A stretch of DNA of 64,000 bases from Calonectria ilicicola (Eukaryota > Ascomycota > Sordariomycetes > Hypocreales > Nectriaceae), in the NCBI GenBank assembly GCA_020809705.1, contig CP085825.1:2914001-2978000 (forward strand). The letters are read 5' to 3'. Positions within the stretch are counted from its first letter, which is position 1. Each line of letters begins with the position of its first letter. Shown here in pieces: positions 32,501 to 44,228 of the stretch. The notes beneath the pieces were generated by a model, which was not told the origin of the DNA, made no database searches, and was given only the letters and a program-made list of their open reading frames with translations. The translations under genes and the position numbers were made by a program.

Positions 32501-35500
32501 CCTCTCTGTCTTTCGCTCTCGGTTTGCTCGCTCTGGCGACGGCGCGCCTTTCCCTCCCTTCCATTCGCCCTCAGGGTTTCCCGTTGTAGCACGTCGCGTT
32601 TTGCCTTTGGGATCCAGATTCCCATACCCACATCCCTCCTCTCAGGGCGTGAGAGGATCAAATGAGGCTTGCCAGCGGCGCCGTCGTGGCAACTGTCATT
32701 ACGCCTCTGACGGGCTCTTCTCATCCGCTAGAGGCCATGCATCCCAAGAAAGGGAATTCGAGAACGCATGCTCTATGAACAGGATCAAGCTATCTCACGA
32801 GGGCGCACGCCACGCCCGGGTGACAGCAATGTTGCCTCGGTTCTGCATGCTGTTTGGCGACCTTACCTTGGGGCGTGGGCGTTTCCGGCACTCAGCCAGT
32901 TCCACTCGCATAGGTCGTGTTCTGGACCTCTGACAGACCCAGAGCACACCCCTCAGCAGGGACTTGGCAAAGAAAAAAAAAAGCATCGGCTACTGCTTGT
33001 GCGCTTGGTAATCATGTAAGTGGCGGGTGACAACAAGGGTACCGAGACGTGGTATCTTTGGTCTCCTGCCTGTTGATGCTTTTGCGTCCGCCACAGGTGG
33101 TGCGGAGAGGTCGATGCGAATTCTAGGCCTTGGACCCCATGGTTCTCGCTGATCCAGTGGTCTGATGGGTAATCGCCTGCCAAGCACGAGCGCACTATGA
33201 TCGACAAGGGGACCAGGGGGTGCTAAAGCATTGCCAGAGTAAAAATGACTGACCGGTGCTGGTGCCGTGTCTCTGTTAATTGCTGAGTGTGGGTGCCATG
33301 GCCCCCCGACGTCGTCATCGCCCATTTCCCCATTCCCCATTCTGTATCCCGACTGGATCGACGACCACGAGACACGACGAACAAAGACTGGGTCCTCTGG
33401 CTCGGCCGGTCTGTGTCCGACAATCCGCCTGTCCCATCCGTTCCCTCGTTGGCTCTAAACCATTCCGGGGAGCGAGGCGGCGGGTGTGGAGTATCGCTGG
33501 ATTCTGGAGCATGCTTGGATCCATGGGAGTGCCCAATGGGGAAAGGTGTCTCACGCGCCTGGTCTTGGCAACAGAGCCGCTCTGGTCTCTGGCGAGTTCT
33601 GGATTCCGCCGATCAGAGTAATAGAGAGGATCGAAGAGTGTAAGGCCCCCGACGGAAAAAAAAAAAAGGTAAACTATACCCCCCTCAGAGAATGATGGTA
33701 TTTGCCAGAAACAGCCAATTCCCAGTTTTCGGTCGTCGTAAAGACGTCAATGTCTCTCTTCATTATAAACGGCTTTTTTTTGCCCTAATCTACCATGCGC
33801 CATGTGTTCATGAATCGTCGCAACGGAAGAAGTATTGTTTGAATGGCATGGGTGGGAAACTGCGTGGGTCTCTCGCCTTCATCAAAGCCAAATCCCTTCC
33901 CTAGTCCTCCAGGCCAGAGTTGCTGCTAGCCGCAGTGTCTTCGATGCCCTCCCCATGCTCCCCATGGTGCTTTGTGTAAAGCGCGTTGTGCATGAAGTGT
34001 AACCCGGGTGTGTGACTTGTTATGCCTTTGGGCTCTTTGGGTTGAACCAAACCCAGCTGCCTTGGGTATTATTGCCTTGGATTCAAGGTTCCGGTCTGTG
34101 TGGTACCAACGCTGCACCGCCATGCTGTAATGTAGTGTAATGTAATGTAATGAATGCACTTTGTTAGTGGTTGCTGGTTTTCCTTCTTCCGTTTCGTTTC
34201 CCACATAGACTTTGGGCCTTATTCCGCGTCGCCTTGCTGGGGCCCGTTTTCGCCCCTTCTCGACCGCCGTCCATCTTTGCTTGTTTGGCAAAGGTACCCG
34301 AACCTTTTTTTTTTTTCTTGTTCCCTACTCGTTACCCATTTGCCCATTGCCTCGTCTTGGTCTCGCCTGGCCTCTTCTGCCTTGCACTTGGGCTGAGTCT
34401 CATGTCGGCATCCCTCCTCGCTTCCCCAACCTTCTATGCCTGTCTAAGCCTTGTCCTTGTCCTTGTCATTTCTGTTGCTTCGTTTACTGCCATATTGTAC
34501 ACCTGCAACGGGAGTGGCTCCCATCGGTTTTTCTCTTCCCGACTGATACGCGCCGCTTTCTTTCACTCCTTCACGCTTCTTTCCATCCGCCAGATACCAG
34601 CTCTCTGATTCAAGCACGCATGCGACACTTCGATGGCTCCGACTGGACCCTTGCCCTGGATCCCTCCCTTATCTACGCTGATCAGGTCTCATCTTCACAT
34701 TGCCTGTGTCGTCTGATGACCTAGATTCTCCTGCGTGCGTGCGGCTCTTCTGGTCCTACAGACCAGTACTTCGGAGGTGTCCATAGCCCGTCTCCCGTCA
34801 CCCCAGCCCGTTCCCAGGGAATCTCAGCTTCAAGCATCTTCAACAGGAACACTTTGACAAGTAACCGGGTCAATCCACAACCAGACGCCACCGAAAAACA
34901 CGAGCGAAAATCAATGCGACAGTCTGTTGGTGTTGTTCCCGTGCATCGCCGCGAACTAGTATCTTTGCGCCCTGGTTTCCCATCAATTGTCCAACTTGCC
35001 TAGCGCCCACGTTCTCTTTACCGGTGCTGATGACCTTGCCTGGACGGTCCCTGCTCAGCTGTTATCCACTTCTACGACCCTTCTCCATACAATACCCCAT
35101 CCACCATCCACTGAGGCACCTCTCCCCCCCCTCGTCGCCGCGCATTTTGAGTACTTTGACCAGACAGGATTGGACGATTTAGTGCCTGGCTACGGCTGTC
35201 TTGTCCAGCACCGCAGCTCCACATCACCTGTGGGCTGTCTTGGTAGCTTGCACCACCACTTCGCCGACCTTACCCAAGGCCCCCGACCCCCATCTACATA
35301 CATCCCAACATCCGTACATACATACGCCCGCCCGCTGTACATACAGCACACACGCACACACCGTTGTCGCCCTCGCCTACTTGCCCCCCTTAGGCTCACC
35401 TCGATCGCCTGCTCGCCGCTGCGCAGGCCCCAAGCCATCTGGGTGTGCTGGACTCGCAGTCCCTTCGGGGCTTCGACTCCGGCCCTGTCCCCGGCGTCTT

Positions 35501-35501
35501 C
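29559..35501. other. Gene desert upstream of the histidine kinase
   Basis: About 5.9 kb without a supported gene. Frames are short and overlap on both strands. T/A homopolymers occur at about 32488, 33657 and 34308. From about 34.2 to 35.4 kb the plus strand is pyrimidine-rich with CATACA repeats, consistent with the promoter and leader of the histidine kinase. A possible 5' exon at 34620 is discussed under findings. Confidence 0.5.
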
Positions 35502-38500
35502 ATGCAGCAGCTCCGCAATGACCGCTCTGCTTCAAGCCCCGAGAGACTCCCCTCTCCCTCCGCCTCACCCTCCCTCCCGGTCGCCGCTGCCGATTTAATC
35601 GACTCAAACAATAATAGCCACCCTCGACATCTCCCATCCTCTCTCGCTGTCTCTGCTGCGCCATCCCCGGGCTTTACGAACCCATCCTTGCTCTCCGCTT
35701 CCGCCTCTGGAAGGCACTCTACAACCACGCCTACGCCCTCACCACTCACAAGCTTTTTCGCATTCGAACGCTCTCAGAACCAGGCCGCAATATGGAAACA
35801 CGACCCTAACCTGTCAATATCGGCGTCACACTCGTCCGCAGCGATTCCAGCGACAATTTCAGGCACGACGGCTTCTGTCACCAGCGCTATTCATCAATCA
35901 GGGCTATACACGTCTGTGAGTCCACGAGGGTTTCCAGCGACGAGCCGAGGACTTTCTCAGCCCCCGATCCCCGCCAAGCGCCCGCCAGGTTCCATACGAG
36001 GCGATAACATCATGCATCCCTCTCCGGTCAAGAAGGCTCGCACTGGTGCGTCGCCGCCTCGTAGGGTCGAGATCCCTACTGTAGCTGCTGGTTTACAGAT
36101 GTCTGCGAGAGCCCAAATGGAGGGGCCAGTTTCGCCGCTCTTTTTTTCCCACACACCTTCGAGACATGTCACCCGCCCGGCAACTGTACCCACCGCGGAG
36201 ATTGCTTCATCTATGCTTGGACGAATGCGAGAGGACGCTTCTGGTTCTGTCACAACGCTCAAGCTACCTCGCGCCAGTGTGAGCGCCGTGAATGCTACTA
36301 GGTCGGAGAGCACACCGGGAAGTCTCAGCTCATCAATGGATGTTCCAGCGAATTCGTCGAGCCCCGACAGCAGGTCCCTTCCACCGGGACTGCAAATATT
36401 GCAAGGTGTTGGAGTAATCGAGTTTTTGGAGCAGGACGAACGACCCACCTTCTTGATCGACCTCGACAACTCGGCCAACGCTAGTCGCGCTGGTCTTCAT
36501 ATTCTATATTATAATGCCTCATTGCGCGCTGCGCACGATATTTTGCAGTGCCTTTCCGTAGACAAAGAGGATGCGAGTCCCGATACCGACTTTGGCCGTT
36601 TCAAATCATGGATAATGCGGCCTTCCAGGTCTCAGCGATCGCCAGACCCGAATCAAGCGTCCCATATTTATGGTGGAATTACATGGTCCGTCTCAACACT
36701 GCGAAGGAGATTCCGATTCGTTAGTGGCACCGGCAACTTTGCTAGCGCCCGACCATCTTCGCCAATGCCACTGGTTGACGAGGCCGGGATGCCAAACGAG
36801 CAAGATCGGCCACAAACCCCAGAAATTCCTGCCATTCCTGATGCCGAGATCGTCGATGCGCCTGACTATTTTGGTGGAGCCGGGGCGTTTGATGCCAATG
36901 TGGACATGACGGGCCAGGATGATTCCAGGCTGCATCCGGACGACTTTACTAACCAAGTGTTCCAATCGCAGCCCGCAAAGTCAATATTCGACTGGACAAG
37001 GATCCCCATCACAGAAAACCTCCCCGAACACATCAAATTTGCGCGATCGATTGACTGGGCAGCAACTCCACTTGGACCCATCGAAGACTGGCCTGCCGAT
37101 CTTAGGGCTATGTCCAATCTTGTCATGGGGAGCCCTCATCCGGCTGCAATGTATTGGGGCCCCCAGTTTGTTGCTATATATAACGCAGCATATGTCGATA
37201 TGGCAGGACGAAAACACCCACAGCTTATGGGTGCGTGCTACCAAGACGCCTGGCCTGAAATATGGGATGAAATCAAACCTGTGTTTAAAAATGCACTTGA
37301 AGCGGGTCAAGCCACTATGAAACATGAGAATCAGCTCTTTATAGATCGGAATGGCTTTTTAGAGGAATGTTTCTTTTCGTGGTCTATCGTTCCGATGGTG
37401 GGTGGTGATGGCGAGGTTGTTGGACTGTATAACCCTGCTTTTGAAGATACCCGGCGAAGGGTCAATGAGAGGAGGATGCTTATGCTTCGTGAAATTGGAG
37501 AAAGAACCACTGCAGCTACCACGGTCAACGGGTTCTGGCCCCAGGTGCGAAAGGGCCTGGAAGAAAGCGAACGCGATGTGCCCTTTGCACTGATTTACTC
37601 CGTCCGAGACGAGACTGAAAGCGATGTATCCTCCCTTCACTCTGGTAGCCTTCTTCATTCCCCACAGCTCGTACTCGAAGGCTCCCTAGGTACACCGGAA
37701 GGCCATCACGCCGCAGCAACCAACCTCGACCTTCGGCAATCTGATGAGGGCTTCGCTCCGTATATGCGACAGTCGCTAGCTGCGGGTGGGGTGCCGATTA
37801 TTCTGTCACAAGAAGCCGGCACTCTCCCGCTCCACCTGATCGATGGTCTGCAATGGAGAGGATTTGGTGATCCTTGTCGCACTATTGTTGTGTTCCCAGT
37901 TGTTCCAACTACTGCAGCCGAATCTGTTGTCGGATTTATCGTCATGGGCGTGAATCCTCGTCGAGCCTACGACGAAGACTATAAATTGTTCATCCATCTC
38001 CTATCCCGGCAACTTGCTACCTCTTTAGCTTCGGTGGTTCTTTTTGAGGAAGAAATTAAACGAGGCCAAAAAGCCGCTCGACTGGCTGCGTTGGATCGCC
38101 AGGAGCTTTCCATGCAGCTCTACCTTCGAACGCAAGAGGCGGTGGAGAGCGAATATCGATTTACCCGAATGGCCGAATTCGCACCCGTCGGTATGTTCAT
38201 TGCCAACCTAACTGGACAAATTAGTTACTGCAACGACATGTGGTGGCAGATTTCGCGACATTCTCGAGAGGAAGATTCAGCCGACTCATGGATGGACAGT
38301 GTCCGCGATGAGGACCGACCTCGCTTGGAAGCTGCATGGAATAGACTTTTGAGAGATAAAGTGACGATTTGCGTTGAATTCAGATTTAAGTGCAGCCAGA
38401 GGAACGGGGACAACACTATCGACACTTGGGCACTCATGAGTGCTTACCCAGAAAAGACGCAAGACGGCGGGCTCAAGTTGATTTTCGGCTGTATTACAGA

Positions 38501-40045
38501 CATCTCTTCTCAGAAATGGGCTGAAAAGGTCCAAAGCGAGCGTCGGGAGGAGGCTGTGGAGCTCAAGAGGCAGCAAGAGAACTTTATTGACATAACGAGT
38601 CATGAGATGCGAAATCCCCTTTCGGCGATATTACAGTGTGCTGATCAGATCGCCAACAACATTAGCGCGTTCCAATCTCACGAAGAGAGGGAAGAAGTGG
38701 AAACATTGTTGGATAATTGTCTTGATGCGGCCAACACCATCAACCTCTGTGCAAGTCATCAAAAACGCATCGTCGACGACATTCTAACGCTCTCTAAACT
38801 CGACTCGAACCTATTGTCGGTTGCCCCCGTGGATGAACAACCTGTGCGAGTAGTACAACGTGCCTTGAAGATGTTCGAGTCGGAGTTGGTTGCTCATGAC
38901 ATAGAGTTTGATTTCCGTGTTGACGACAGCTTCGAAAGATACGGCATCAAGTGGGCGAAACTTGACCCTTCCAGACTCCGACAGGTATTGATAAACTTGA
39001 TGACAAACGCCATCAAATTTACTCAAGGCCGTGACATACGGAACATTGCAGTCAGCCTGAGTGCATCCAAAGATGTATCAGAGGTAACCAGGAAAGGGCT
39101 TCCGTATTTTGATAGGATCGACCATCCGCGAACTGCCGTCACTAATATCAACAATGTGTCGGAATGGGGGGATGGGGAGGAGATCAATATCCACTGCACT
39201 GTTGAGGATACTGGCCCTGGTCTGCTTGAGGAAGAGGTGACATTGCTTTTCAAGCGTTTCCAGCAGGCAACTCCACGAACGCATGTCCAATATGGTGGAT
39301 CTGGTCTAGGTCTCTTCATCTCTCGCATCTTGACCGAGATGCAAGGTGGCCAGATCGGTGTTTCCTCTCAGAGGGGAGTGGGAAGTAAATTCAGCTTTTA
39401 CATTAAAGCACGACGTTCTTCAAACCCACCTACTGAGTACGAGCGTATTGCGCCGTTCAAAATCCCGCGAAAATCCCAATCCCCAGCCACTCCTACTAAA
39501 TCGCAGCTCAGCCGTCAATCTTCGCGGACAGTATCTCAGGACTCAACCCAGCTGTATGATGTCCTGATTGTCGAAGACAACCTCGTTAACCAAAAGGTAT
39601 TGCAACGGCAGCTTCGCAACTGTGGAAATAACACCTTTGTGGCAAACCACGGTAAAGAGGCTCTTCAGACTATACAGCGCTCTCGGTTTTGGGCTGGTAA
39701 AGAGTCTGAGGGTGTTGATATATCTGTTATTCTAATGGATTTGGAGATGCCCGTCATGGACGGTGTAACTTGTGCCCGCAAAATTCGCGAGTTAGAGCGA
39801 CAGGGAACTATTGTGAAGCACATTCCCATCATCGCTGTGACAGCTTACGCTCGGCCTGAGCAAATCGCAAATGCTAAGGCGGCTGGTATTGTGAGTGTAA
39901 ATTAATGTTGATAGTTGGCGCAGTACTAACAGGTATTTAGGATGATGTTATTTCTAAACCATTCCGCATTCCCGAACTGATTCCGAAAATCGAGGAGCTT
40001 GTCTCCAAGTACAGCAAACTCTCTGTTTCCGCCGAGTCTCAATGA
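35502..40045 (+). CDS. Hybrid histidine kinase, PAS-PAS-HisKA-HATPase-REC
   Basis: Exons are 35502-39890 and 39941-40045, with a 50-nt intron carrying TACTAAC; this gives 1497 residues from the first ATG. Residues 1 to about 490 are Ser/Pro-rich and disordered. About 495-660 is a PAS-like sensor (PLGPIEDWP, WGPQFVAIYNAAY). About 660-870 may be GAF-like and 885-1010 is a second PAS. The phosphoacceptor is H1034 in ITSHEMRNPLSA. HATPase boxes are the N box near 1158, DTGPGL near 1235 and GGSGLGL near 1265. The C-terminal receiver has acceptor D1413 and its SKPF lysine in exon 2. No membrane segment is seen, so it is a cytosolic sensor that probably feeds the Ypd1-type phosphorelay. Its fungal HHK group is not resolved. 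The true N-terminus is uncertain because the frame is open back to 35394. Confidence 0.9.
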
Positions 40046-42454
40046 CAAGGCAACTTGTAAAGACCGTTTCTCGCCCAAGCGACGCCTACACCGATGGTTT
40101 TGACCTTCTCTGCGTCTTGGCATTCTTGGTTCAATTTTGCACTATTTTGGGTTATGATACCCGACATTATTCGATTCTCGTCCAGATATGATGCACTTTC
40201 TTAATTCCGGCTTGATTTTTGGACTATCCTCCTATAGCATGGCTTCGATGACTGGCATCTAGGCGTTTTGGAAAGAGGGTAAATTTTTCATGACGTGAAG
40301 GGAATACCTGCAATGAATGAGTTGCACACATACATATGCGTTGTATTGGGGTCCGTTTTCTTGCAAGGCGTGGGTTTTGGTTGTGAGGGCAAAGGAAAAC
40401 GTGATGGGCATTTTTTATTTATTTTGTTTTGAGATGGAAAGACATACACGATCGAAAGAGAGGGAGGCGCCAAATCATTATCGCGGCGTTTTTGTTCATA
40501 ATTGCACCACGGCGCCGATATTAGTCAGAGTTGCCACCCTTCAGGGAGGGGTTACTTTTGGGACTTGTGTGTAACACGAATCTTAGGGCGGTTATTCCAA
40601 TGGCCGTGTAGACAAATGACATTTAAAGATTCAGATATCCCAAGCCTTTGTTCGCGTGTAAAATATACTTGAGCAGAATCCAAAAGAGCTCGTTCTCGCC
40701 TAATACTTGGTCTTGGTGCTCAGATGATTTTATATGTATGTTTTCATCCGAAACCCAGATCTGAGGATAAGGGGCTTTAATATAATGCGTAAATAGCATT
40801 CTTTACACTAGTGAATAATGTATGGGTGGTTGGGAATATTGCATTTCCTGATGTATCAACATCTGCAAAGGGGGCTTTTAAAAGTTGAGCTACACAAAAC
40901 CCGAAGATGAGTGGGAGGTATTCATAGGGAGTAACAATATCCACGTTCTCACTGCACACCGTCACAGTACAATTCATTGAGAAATCACGATATTTCGGGC
41001 TGAGCATTATATAATACCCAAGTTTAAACCCAGATAAACAAGCACCTGATGCTTATTTGGGCAAAATAAGTGATGACAACATTAAGGCTTAGGGTAAGTT
41101 GACAAGCAAGACGAGGTTGGGATCCTCGCCTATGCCAAACTAGAGTATTGATGAGCAAGCGAGGCCACTGTAGCTAGCGTATTTAGACTCCAATTATTTA
41201 TTACGCACTAATTATTAGGGATGCGCATCGAAATATGTTCAATTTAACGAGATCCAAGCATCATGGTTTGAACGCGTCAAGTGAGATTAAGCTGGAAGGG
41301 TGATAGCATACTCGCTAGCACAAGTCCTCAGGGCATTCGCTTTTCGCACCCCTCCCTGCGACTGTGCAGTGCAGTGCAGTGCAGTGTGCACCAGGGAATC
41401 CGTGAACTCTTAGTCTTCGGCGGAGGGATCCTACCGACGGGAGGAATTGTTTCACTGCAAGGCCCGGGCCAGCACCAACTAACAGCCGGCTTTACTTGCG
41501 GGGGGAAATCCTTCATTCATTTATTTTACCCATCCAACCCCAACCCCGAGCAAGCTTGGATACCCAGATGGCTGCTCTCACTGTGCACGGGATCGCAATA
41601 TACCTGTGAGTCCCCTACGCAAGGTCACGGATGCTCATGTCAACAAGCAGCTAGTATGTCAAGCAATACTGGGGATATTAATGCACCCCCCCGCCCCGTC
41701 CCCGCTCACGATTAAGCTTGTGTAACAGATTGCCTGGCAGGTTGATGATGTATTGTGAAACTGGGGTTGTTGCTTGCTTGGAAGATGTCGTTAAGCGATG
41801 TTTCATCCAGAGGCAAAGATACGAGGAGGGAGGGCTGCGATATGCTTCAACAACACGAGTGTGTACAGGTAGAAGCGGAAACCCGGTTACTTGCTCTTGC
41901 ATGGAATGAGCATTATTGACTTAGAAGTCTTTCTTGTTCTTGACTACTAAAATAGGCACGATTGGAATGACATAGTGGATTGAACGAAACAAGACTCAAA
42001 CATTTTCACGGCAAGTTTAAACAAATTTTAGAATGGATTCCGATCATCACTTGGGAGTCAGGACATTGTTATGCATCACGGAACCAGCAGTTAGACATGG
42101 CACTTATTAAAAGGGAACACTTCAAAATTTGTCAACACAGTTGTATTATTAGGTATTAATTATCTCCGATCCGGGTATCAGACAAAACCAAAGAAGAACA
42201 GCAGAGTAAGCATGCCACTAATTGACAGCTATGACTAATTTTTTTTTCTGTTTTGGGTGGCCTGGTTCCCAGACCTTTTTCCGTTTATCGTATGCGTGGA
42301 AAGCAAGTATGGAAATTGGTATCAGTAAGACAGTCTTTGACAGGGTATCTCGGTATCTTGTGAAGAAATGCAGATCCATCCTTCCGTTCCCAACCCTTTC
42401 ATGCGTATGTGTTGAATTTTTTTCAGATGAAGGACATCAACTGCGACGAGCCAC
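40046..42454. other. Intergenic: kinase and PH-protein 3' flanks
   Basis: About 2.4 kb between two converging genes with no supported coding. The stretch from about 40.6 to 41.3 kb and around 42.0-42.2 kb is AT-rich. A short (GTGCA)4 repeat lies at 41364-41390. Confidence 0.6.
41364..41390. repeat. GTGCA short tandem repeat
   Basis: Four tandem GTGCA units followed by GTGTGCAC make a partly self-complementary stretch. It has no evident function. Confidence 0.8.
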
Positions 42455-44228
42455 CTAAGCAGCGGCAGTGACAGCGGGGGTGGTGGTGGCAACGTTCTCG
42501 GGCTTGACCTCCTCAGGCTTAGACTCCTCGGTCTTGGACTCCTCAGCGGGCTTGTCCTCCTCCTTAGACTCCTCCTTGGTCTCGTCCTTGGCCTCCTCCT
42601 TGATGGGCTCCTCAGCGGGCTTGTCCTCGGACTTCTCCTCAGCCTTGGAGCTCTTGCCCTTGATAGTGGCACGGAGCTTGGAGAAGGCACTCTTGGTCTT
42701 CTCCTCACCCTCGGCGGGGGCGGGGGACTTCTCACGCTTGCCGAAGGCGAAGGGGAGAGAAGACTTGCGCTTCTCCTTGACATCCTTCTTGGTCTCGGCA
42801 GCGGGGGATGTGGCAGCGGCCTCAGCCTCCTTAGGGGCGTCTGCGGGCTCAGTAACGTCGACGGCAAGAGGAGTGGTTGCCTCAACAGGAGGGATCACAG
42901 GGGCGGTCTCAGTGGCCTCAGTGTCCTTAGCCTCCTCAGCAGGCTCAGTGGGCTTGAGCTCAGGGGTCTTCTTCTCCTTCTTGGAGAAGACAGAACCGAA
43001 GAAGCTGTTGCGCTTGATAGCGGCAGGCTTGGGGGACTCGGCCTTGGGCTCATCAGCCTTGGCCTCCTCGGCAGCGGGAGCAGTCTCCTCCGCCTTGGGC
43101 TCCTCAACAACAGGGGTCTCATCAGCCTTGGGGGCTTCCTCAGCAGGCTTGGCCTCCTCAGCAGCAGCCTCCTCGGTGACAGCAGCCTCCTCAGCGGGCT
43201 TGCCCTCCTCCTTCTCCTCCTTCTTAGAATCCTTCTTGCCGAAGTTGAAGAAAGAAGCACGCTTGCGGCTAGCAGATCGGCGCTTGGGCTCCTCAGACTT
43301 GGTCTCCTCCTTCTTGCGCTCGTCCTTGGCCTCCTCCTCGTTGACGGGCTCCTCAACGGTGGGGATAACAGCCTCCTCAGCGGGCTTGGCCTCCTCCTCC
43401 TTGGGCGCCTCAGTGGGCTTCTCCTCCTTCTTGGCGGGCTTGAAGTTCTCAATGGTCTGCTTGTAAGCCTCGGACTCGGTAACGGTGGTAGCGAGCTCCT
43501 TGGCCTCAGCAATCTTGAGCTTCAGCTGGGAAACCCAATTGTCACGCTCAGCAGTGTTGGCGGCCTTGAAGGTGTGCTTGTTGCCCTTGGAGGTCAAGTG
43601 GAACTTGTTGGAGCCATCGTTCTCGGGCTCGGTGGCATCGGCCTGTGGAGACTCGAGGTTAGCTTATCATGCCGGTAGTTGGGAGTGATTGTGGATCCGA
43701 AGCTTACCAGGCTAATGACACCAGAGGGGGACTTCTTGTCACCGACGAAAAGAAGACCCTTGCCAGTCTCAGTGGCCCAAGCGACGTTGTGCTGAGCGGT
43801 CTCGAGAGACTTCTCGGCCTTGAGGTAGGCAGCGAGAGCCTTGGCCTCAACAGCCTCGACTCCGAAGTAGAAGAACTCCTTGCTGGCGATCAGGTTCCTT
43901 TTTTGTGCGGTTAGTATACAGTCTCTGTCGCGTCATCGTTGATGACAAGGTCGGTTGTAGCTTACTTGGGGAAGCTGAGACCCTGGGCCTTGTGGCTCAA
44001 GTGACCCTCCTCGATGGGCTTGACGTCCTCCTTCTTCTCCTCAGCCTTGGCCTCCTCACCCTCAGCGGGCTTGGTCTCTTCAGCAGCCTTGTCCTCAGCG
44101 GGGGTCTCCTCAGTCTTGGTCTCCTCGGCGGGCTTGTCGACAGGAGCCTCCTCAGCGACAACGGGGGCAGGGGTGGTCTCAGGCTTGACCTCCTGGGGGA
44201 CCTCGACGTTCTTCTGTTCCTCGGCCAT
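42455..44228 (-). CDS. PH-domain protein with long K/E-rich tail (Meu6-like)
   Basis: Exons are 43966-44228, 43708-43897 and 42455-43642; introns of 68 and 65 nt have clear TACTAAC and GCTAAC branch points, giving 546 residues. Residues 1-75 are acidic Glu/Ala/Pro/Lys repeats. Residues about 85-200 form a PH-like domain, ending in the characteristic helix (TAERDNWVSQLKLKIAEAK). Residues 215-546 are a low-complexity Lys/Glu/Ala/Pro tail containing spaced basic-aromatic motifs near 279, 361 and 443. The layout resembles the fungal Meu6-type PH proteins; the lipid or protein ligand is unknown. Very restricted codon use (GAG, GCC, AAG) suggests high expression and explains the long open frames on the opposite strand. 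Confidence 0.85.

Noticed and set aside
35445..35501. Histidine kinase start at 35445
   Set aside because: The codon there is GTG. The first ATG in frame is at 35502, unless an upstream exon exists.
42468..43466. 332-codon open frame on the plus strand opposite the PH-domain protein gene
   Set aside because: It is Ser/Leu/Ala-only low complexity, produced by the complement of GAG, GCC and AAG codons. The spliced minus-strand gene explains the region.
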